Shown here: positions 62,001-64,000 of the stretch, in pieces
How the letters are laid out: every line of letters starts with the position of its first letter
Position numbering within the stretch: position 1 is the stretch's first letter
From: JAJAZB01 sp965249815
GTDB lineage: Bacteria > Bacteroidota > Bacteroidia > Cytophagales > Spirosomataceae
Direction: 5' to 3'
Assembly: GCA_965249815.1 (NCBI GenBank)
Contig: CBDFMV010000003.1
Location: 3,162,001 to 3,226,000, forward strand
Length of the DNA stretch: 64,000 bases
Notes under the pieces: generated by a model
The model's database searches: none
The model's input: only the letters and a program-made list of their open reading frames with translations
What the model was told of the DNA's origin: nothing
Program-made: the position numbers and the translations under genes

Positions 62001-63752
62001 GATGCCGGGTTTGGTCAGGGCCGAGGTGCTGACGTACGAAGAAATGCCGCCCTGGTTCTGCGCCCGTACCTGAAAGTTGTAGTTCGTTCCCGGCGAAAGG
62101 CCTGTGACGTTGAAACTCGTACCCGTCTGGGTGACAGTACCCGGCGGCACGGGCAGCACGAGTTCGTAGTTGCCCACCGGGCCACCCGAGGCGGGCGCGC
62201 TCCAGTTGAGGGTGAGCGTGGTGGTTTCAACGATCGACGCGGCGAAGGCCTGCGGCACGCCCGGCGGGGCGGGGAAGGTCGTCGCGTTGGCGATGTTCGA
62301 CGTGTTCGCCCCGGCGGCGTTCACCGCCCGCACCCGAAACCAGTACTGCGTGCTCGAATTCAGCCCGCTGGCGTCGTAGGGCTGGGGCGGGTTGGCGGGC
62401 AACGTGGCAAAATCAGTGAACGTGGTGCCGTTCAGCGAACTTTCCACGACGTAACTGGCCTCGTTGTTGGCGTTGTCGGCCCAGGTCAGGCGGATTTTGT
62501 CAAAGGCAATGGCCTCCGCCGTCATGTTGGTCGGCGTGGCGGGCGGGTTGAGCAGCGTGGTGGCGTTGGCCGTGTTCGAGTTGCTGGCGGTACCGGTGCC
62601 GTTTTTGGCCCGCACCTGAAAATAGTACGTGGTGTTTTCAGAAAGGCCCGTCACGTTGTAGCCGGGGGCATTGGAGGCGGTGGTGAAAATCACCGAGAAC
62701 GGCCCACCCGAACTTCCCGATTGCAGGACTTCGTAGCCCGTTTCGGTGGTCGAATTGTCGCCCCAGGTCAGGTTGATCTGGCTGCTGGAAAAAGCCGACG
62801 CGCTCAGGTCGCCGACGACGTTGAACTGCGTGGCGGCGTTGGCCGTGTTCGAGAACCCCGATGAACCCGTGGCGTTTTTGGCCAGTACTTTGAAATAGTA
62901 CCGGGTGGCGTCGGTCAGGCCCGTGACGGAATGCGTCGTGGCGTTGGCGCCCTTGTCGGCGATTTTAGTGAAGGTGACGTTGTCGGGCGATTGGTACACC
63001 TCGAAGCCATCTTCGGTGGTCGAATTGTCCGTCCAGGCCAAATCAATCTGGCTGGTGGAAATCACCGTCGTGTTTAGTAAACTCGGCGCGTTAGGCAGGC
63101 CAAGCAGCGTGGTGACCGAACCCGTGCCGGAATTGTCCGAAGCGCCCGACGCGTTGGTGGCGCGTACCCGGAAAAAGTACTGCGTATTTTCGGCCAGGCC
63201 GCTCACGTCGGCGGAAGTAGCCGCGCCGTTGGCGATGGTCGTCGTGCTGAAGTTCTGGGAGAACCCGTTGTCGGTGGCCCGGTCGAGGGCAAACCCGCCC
63301 TGGCCGTTGGCGTCGGGCGTCCAATTGACCCGCACCCCGCTGGTGGTCACGTTGGTAAACGCCCCCAGCGTCGGGGTGCCCGGCTTCGTCAGGCCGGTGA
63401 CCACGGCGGAGTTGGGCGAAGGGCCGTCCACGTTGACGGCCCGCACCCGGAAGTGGTAGGTCGTGTTGGCTCCCAGGCCCGTCACGCTCTGACTGGTTAC
63501 GGCGATGCCCGTGACCGTGGTCGTGCCCGTGGCAAACGTGGCGTCGGTCGAGTAATCCAAATCGTAGGTGAGCGCCCCGGCGGAGGCCGTCCAGGAAACG
63601 TCAATCTGGCTGGTTGAAACGACCGTAGTGCCCGGGTTGGCCGGGGCCAGAGGCGGGACGATCAGGCGATTGGGGTGGGCAAAAACAAGGGTGGTGCCGC
63701 CAAGAAACCAACCCAGGTACACCAGCAGCAGGCGGGTAAAACGTGTTTTCAT
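53064..63752 (-). CDS. giant secreted fibronectin type III repeat protein with T9SS sorting tail
   Basis: A 3562-residue protein. The signal peptide MKTRFTRLLLVYLGWFLGGT precedes about 37 fibronectin type III domains of 85-95 residues, counted from their linkers (P-x-A-P-x-N-L-x-A). Nearly all have W in the B strand and an N-T-x-Y-x-F/V-R-A-x-N core (NTTYYFRVRAKN-like). After the last domain a ~80-residue type IX secretion (type A) sorting domain closes the protein: VQPNPVDDEVLVE, GYNTLGQRVFRYE, LPAGVYILSVQTTEG and RRKLLKR. It should be exported across the outer membrane and attached to the surface or released. Likely role: adhesion or matrix. No catalytic domain was seen. Confidence 0.9.
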   Translation of the reverse strand: MKTRFTRLLLVYLGWFLGGTTLVFAHPNRLIVPPLAPANPGTTVVSTSQIDVSWTASAGALTYDLDYSTDATFATGTTTVTGIAVTSQSVTGLGANTTYHFRVRAVNVDGPSPNSAVVTGLTKPGTPTLGAFTNVTTSGVRVNWTPDANGQGGFALDRATDNGFSQNFSTTTIANGAATSADVSGLAENTQYFFRVRATNASGASDNSGTGSVTTLLGLPNAPSLLNTTVISTSQIDLAWTDNSTTEDGFEVYQSPDNVTFTKIADKGANATTHSVTGLTDATRYYFKVLAKNATGSSGFSNTANAATQFNVVGDLSASAFSSSQINLTWGDNSTTETGYEVLQSGSSGGPFSVIFTTASNAPGYNVTGLSENTTYYFQVRAKNGTGTASNSNTANATTLLNPPATPTNMTAEAIAFDKIRLTWADNANNEASYVVESSLNGTTFTDFATLPANPPQPYDASGLNSSTQYWFRVRAVNAAGANTSNIANATTFPAPPGVPQAFAASIVETTTLTLNWSAPASGGPVGNYELVLPVPPGTVTQTGTSFNVTGLSPGTNYNFQVRAQNQGGISSYVSTSALTKPGIPTGLSVSVPAAPTGINQLNVSWQGVTGASGYDLDYSTSGSFPGGSTTTVTGIAGTSQNVTGLAAATTYHFRVRATNATGSSASSDAATATTLPNPPAAPTGVAITQPVTSTTQLGLTWTDAATNEDNYAVEKSEDGGGFTTIAGSLAANSNAYTATGLSANRSYAFRVTARNTGGSNSATSGAALTLPDAPTLQNPTRPGIPDGRTTLNVAWNNPGGSGALTYDLDYSTDATFATGTTTVTGLSGTSYSNNTLTPATRYYFRVRAKNASGSSGNSNATNEITLPNPPADPSGLSATAVVATTDKINLTWTDAATNETGYEVWRSTNDNTNFGKIADLGANSTSYQSGGLASNTTYFYKVRAVNSGGESNFSNETSALTYPDAPTSLAVGVPAAPDGQTKLTLSWNAPSGSLTGYDLEYATNSNFTGSLVASFTTASPYTLSGLTQNTTYFLRLRAKNATGSSANSNQVSTTTLPDPPGLPTNLSATGISASGFTANWTAPGGPLTGYVLQVATDNGFASVVQTLNPGSGATNQPISGLTANTTYFFRIQAQNTGGESAFSPASAPVLTLPPAPQNFAVQGGSVTTTGLTVQWSAPPTNPDGYELRYSTDPGLAGATLLTPAGSATSQAIAGLTPNTTYYFQLKAKNGTGISDPTATINQLTLPAAPTGFAVTERRARQVSLGWNPPASNPASYELRYSTSSDPSAAAPTSVAGSAPATTVTSLTPNTTYYFQLKAQNSTGVSDPTPTISALTLPDAPQNFRVEPGSVTTSGLQLKWDAAVPSNPDGYELRISPNPGVTLPLLVAAGATSYDVTGLAANTSYTFELKAKNGSGLSDPASVSQLTLPAAPGGLSITGIQARQVTVQWNTPATNPDGYELRVSTAADLSGATLLTPGGGATNQVVGSLQPNTRYYFQLKAKNGTGVSDPTATINQLTLPDAPQNFQVTGGSQTTSGLTVQWSAPPSNPDSYQLRYSPNADLSGATTLNPAGSATSQAIAGLSANTVYYFEIKALNGTGLSDPATTQGLTQPNPPTITSASSIAADALTLNWTAPGGNGSLTNYLLEYSTDPAIATGVLTLNPGGGSTSQGVGGLQANTTYYFQMKAQNASGYSGYSNKFSVLTRPAAPTNLAKTYIKQTAVNVQWTPPGGTLTGYQLQVATDNGFGNVVQTPTPGGGASSFGVTGLSPNTTYFLRIRAKNTGDESGYGAYSNVIQIQTPPDPPGAPLLTNATGLTQTQMTVNWNGSSGIVNGYTLEYSKNAGFSPVDSIVTNDGNANKQQVTGLTSKTTYYFRLRGFNSGGHSAYSNTLSVQTLPDPPSQPTNFIVTNIAQTSVGLQWQAPGTGDQTGYEIQYTTDPTFSGTVPSQNIGNAAATTATVSNLQPYTTYYFRLRAVNAGGGSTPAETNAQTLPTAPAPPTNLSASLVTQTSFTVSWSVPAGPVTSYQLDYSTASNFAGATTIAIAGGGTTSQPLSGLTQNTTYYVRIRGINTGGTGTNSDVLNVLTLPDAPQAPTGVAANSIGSGGLTLTWTAPAGPITGYTVEYSTANDFSASPQQVVVGNVTSQAISGLSANTVYYFHVKAKNAGGESGYSAPPLGVLILPGAPSNLSASNVTTSSLTLNWTPPAGTIASYQLDVATSANFAGASTISGIGAPPYNLTNLSQNTTYYLRLRAVNNTGNSDPSPSISVVTLPNAPINLSASGVGATSLTVNWTSPGGTLDSYELVVSTGGNPVQTLNPGGGATSQVVSGLNPNTTYSFQLRAKNGQGFSDPVSVSQLTLPAAPSNLMASNVSQTGFKLDWTLPGGALTGLEVQYATSSNFSGATIVPIADGTATSLTLTNLSQNTTYYVRVLAKNATGNSDPSTSISVITLPNAPGNLSASGVGATSLTVNWTSPGGTLDSYELVVSTGGNSVQTLNPGGGATSQAISGLTANTTYSFQLRAKNGQGFSDPVSVSQLTLPAAPSNLMASNVSQTGFKLDWTLPGGALTGLDVQYATSSNFSGATTLSIADGTATTTNIGGLSQNTTYYVRVVAKNSAGNSDPSTSISVITLPNPPAAPTALSASNVSQQSLTLSWSAPGGPVSGYVLDVATDAAFASVIQTFNPGGGATSQAISGLTANTTYFFRIKAQNNGGDSPYSASLQVTTLPNLPGAPTAFGANPVSASQINLSWTNGGGQTALELQYSTDQNFSSGVQSLAIDANATSASATGLAEATTYYFRLRGQNVAGYSGYAQTQGTTLLNPPVAPSNLTANATSPNSVQVQWTDNAGNEAGFYVEQFTGGGGFTQIAQLGPNATSLNVTGLNENTPYAFRVRAFNATGPSDFSNTANVTTPYSLPAGPSNLSAQAAGQTLINLSWQDNAGNETGYEVEQSTDGTNFTRVAQLNANTTSYAASNLNAATTYTFRVRAVNPAGGSGYSNNAAARTLPFPPSAPSSLTAVALSQTVVQLTWRDNSDNETSFEVQRSDDGVNFSGSGNVGANTTQTQVTGLRASTRYFFRLRAVNEGGASGYSNVVEVITLPDAPNPPSNLVASDTTQTTVRLTWKDNANDETSVEVFQADSAKGTLRRITILPPNTTTYLVPTLLVDKVYRFAVRMTNTGGASAFSNEISVQTLPFPPEAPTQVQARALSQTAIRLLWRNPAGVITQTRVEQSLDGKTFDVVQTLGPKVETTNADNLKQNTVYWYRLQAFNRAGKSVYSTVVRDTTLSYIPLAPTNLRTQNLQARQVQLKWDDNSDNESAFEIEQFIQNRFLRIGTAVANADTITIRGLIDQTQYRFRVRAANRTGTSSYSNELTVTTPLGVPEAPTSLQVINDKGGPVIGLKWQIPNKRITDSVEVERGTDGVAFQLIQKLAGNADSTTVNGLDLGTKYYFRVRARNKTGPSAYSNIAERRSVATGLEEEKDLAAVHVQPNPVDDEVLVETDHPQTYLRAIEGYNTLGQRVFRYENSGQERSRQLSLGRLPAGVYILSVQTTEGVSRRKLLKR
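55861..56940. repeat. two tandem 540-bp units inside the FN3 gene
   Basis: 55861-56400 and 56401-56940 match almost base for base, for example AGCGTAATCACGCTGATGGA at 55861 and 56401. Each unit encodes two FN3 domains (180 residues). Confidence 0.85.
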
Positions 63753-64000
63753 CAGAACGTAGGTTTGTTGAACAGGGAGAAGTATCCGGCACCGCGCGTC
63801 AGGTCAACGCGGGCGTCGGAAGGGTACTGGGGTTGGCGGCGGATGAATAAACGGACGAAACACGGGGCAAAACCCCATCGGTGAAAGAACCAAAAAGCAA
63901 CAGAAACACAGGAGATTAGATAGGTTTTCGAGGTTATGGTTCCGAAAAGTAAGCAGAAGTTCCGAGTTAGCCGCCGTCCTTCCCGGATTTTTATTGAGCG

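Noticed and set aside
53064..63752. Regular DNA repeats suggesting a CRISPR array or satellite
   Set aside because: The period is about 265 bp, in frame, and each unit encodes an FN3 domain. The repeats are protein-driven.

Overview
The window comes from a GC-rich member of the Bacteroidota, most likely a Cytophagales bacterium of the Spirosoma/Larkinella type. The signs are a giant secreted protein with a type IX secretion sorting tail, a fused MurF-alanine racemase, three PorT-like outer-membrane barrels in tandem, LytTR and Crp-like regulators, weak Shine-Dalgarno signals and TAnnTTTG-like promoter elements. The lineage is inferred from these features, not from an alignment. I see no rRNA, tRNA, CRISPR array or insertion sequence.

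Layout. 0-13 kb is mostly core genome: SDR oxidoreductase, DUF937-OmpA envelope protein, NTF2-like protein, Crp-like regulator, radA, three beta-barrel proteins, LytTR regulator, pheS and polA. 13.2-15.6 kb is a small accessory patch: an antitoxin-like gene beside a wrecked RelE/ParE toxin, the N-terminal stump of a helicase-type defence protein, and a DUF6932 nucleotidyltransferase-like gene overlapping an unknown partner. 15.6-18.4 kb carries endonuclease III, an isochorismatase-like hydrolase, a histone-H1-like basic protein and a SpoU-type RNA methyltransferase. 18.5-25.5 kb holds two divergent promoter regions built on the same pair of palindromic operators with the same 47 bp spacing. 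They serve a DHFR-like gene with a broken membrane-protein gene, a glycosyltransferase, a lipoprotein, an intact paralogue of the broken gene and a di-haem cytochrome c. MarR and LuxR regulators lie between them.

25.5-33.6 kb is the most interesting block: a compact five-gene minus-strand operon. In transcription order it encodes a DUF4062 protein, a MoxR AAA+ ATPase, a 1415-residue three-TM protein with a CoxE-like N-terminus and a degenerate vWA-like core, a patatin-like phospholipase and an 85-residue protein. It looks like a membrane-anchored MoxR/vWA conflict system with a lipase effector.

33.7-53 kb is mainly housekeeping: a GHMP sugar kinase with GalU, a subtilase, a double-FKBP lipoprotein, acetyl-CoA synthetase, two paralogous MHS-family transporters separated by a MITE-like repeat, a methyltransferase, a BlaI/M56 pair with three upstream operators, MurF-Alr with a palindrome inside its coding sequence, and CorA. 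53-63.8 kb is one gene encoding a 3562-residue protein of about 37 fibronectin type III domains. Long inverted repeats or terminators sit at most gene ends.
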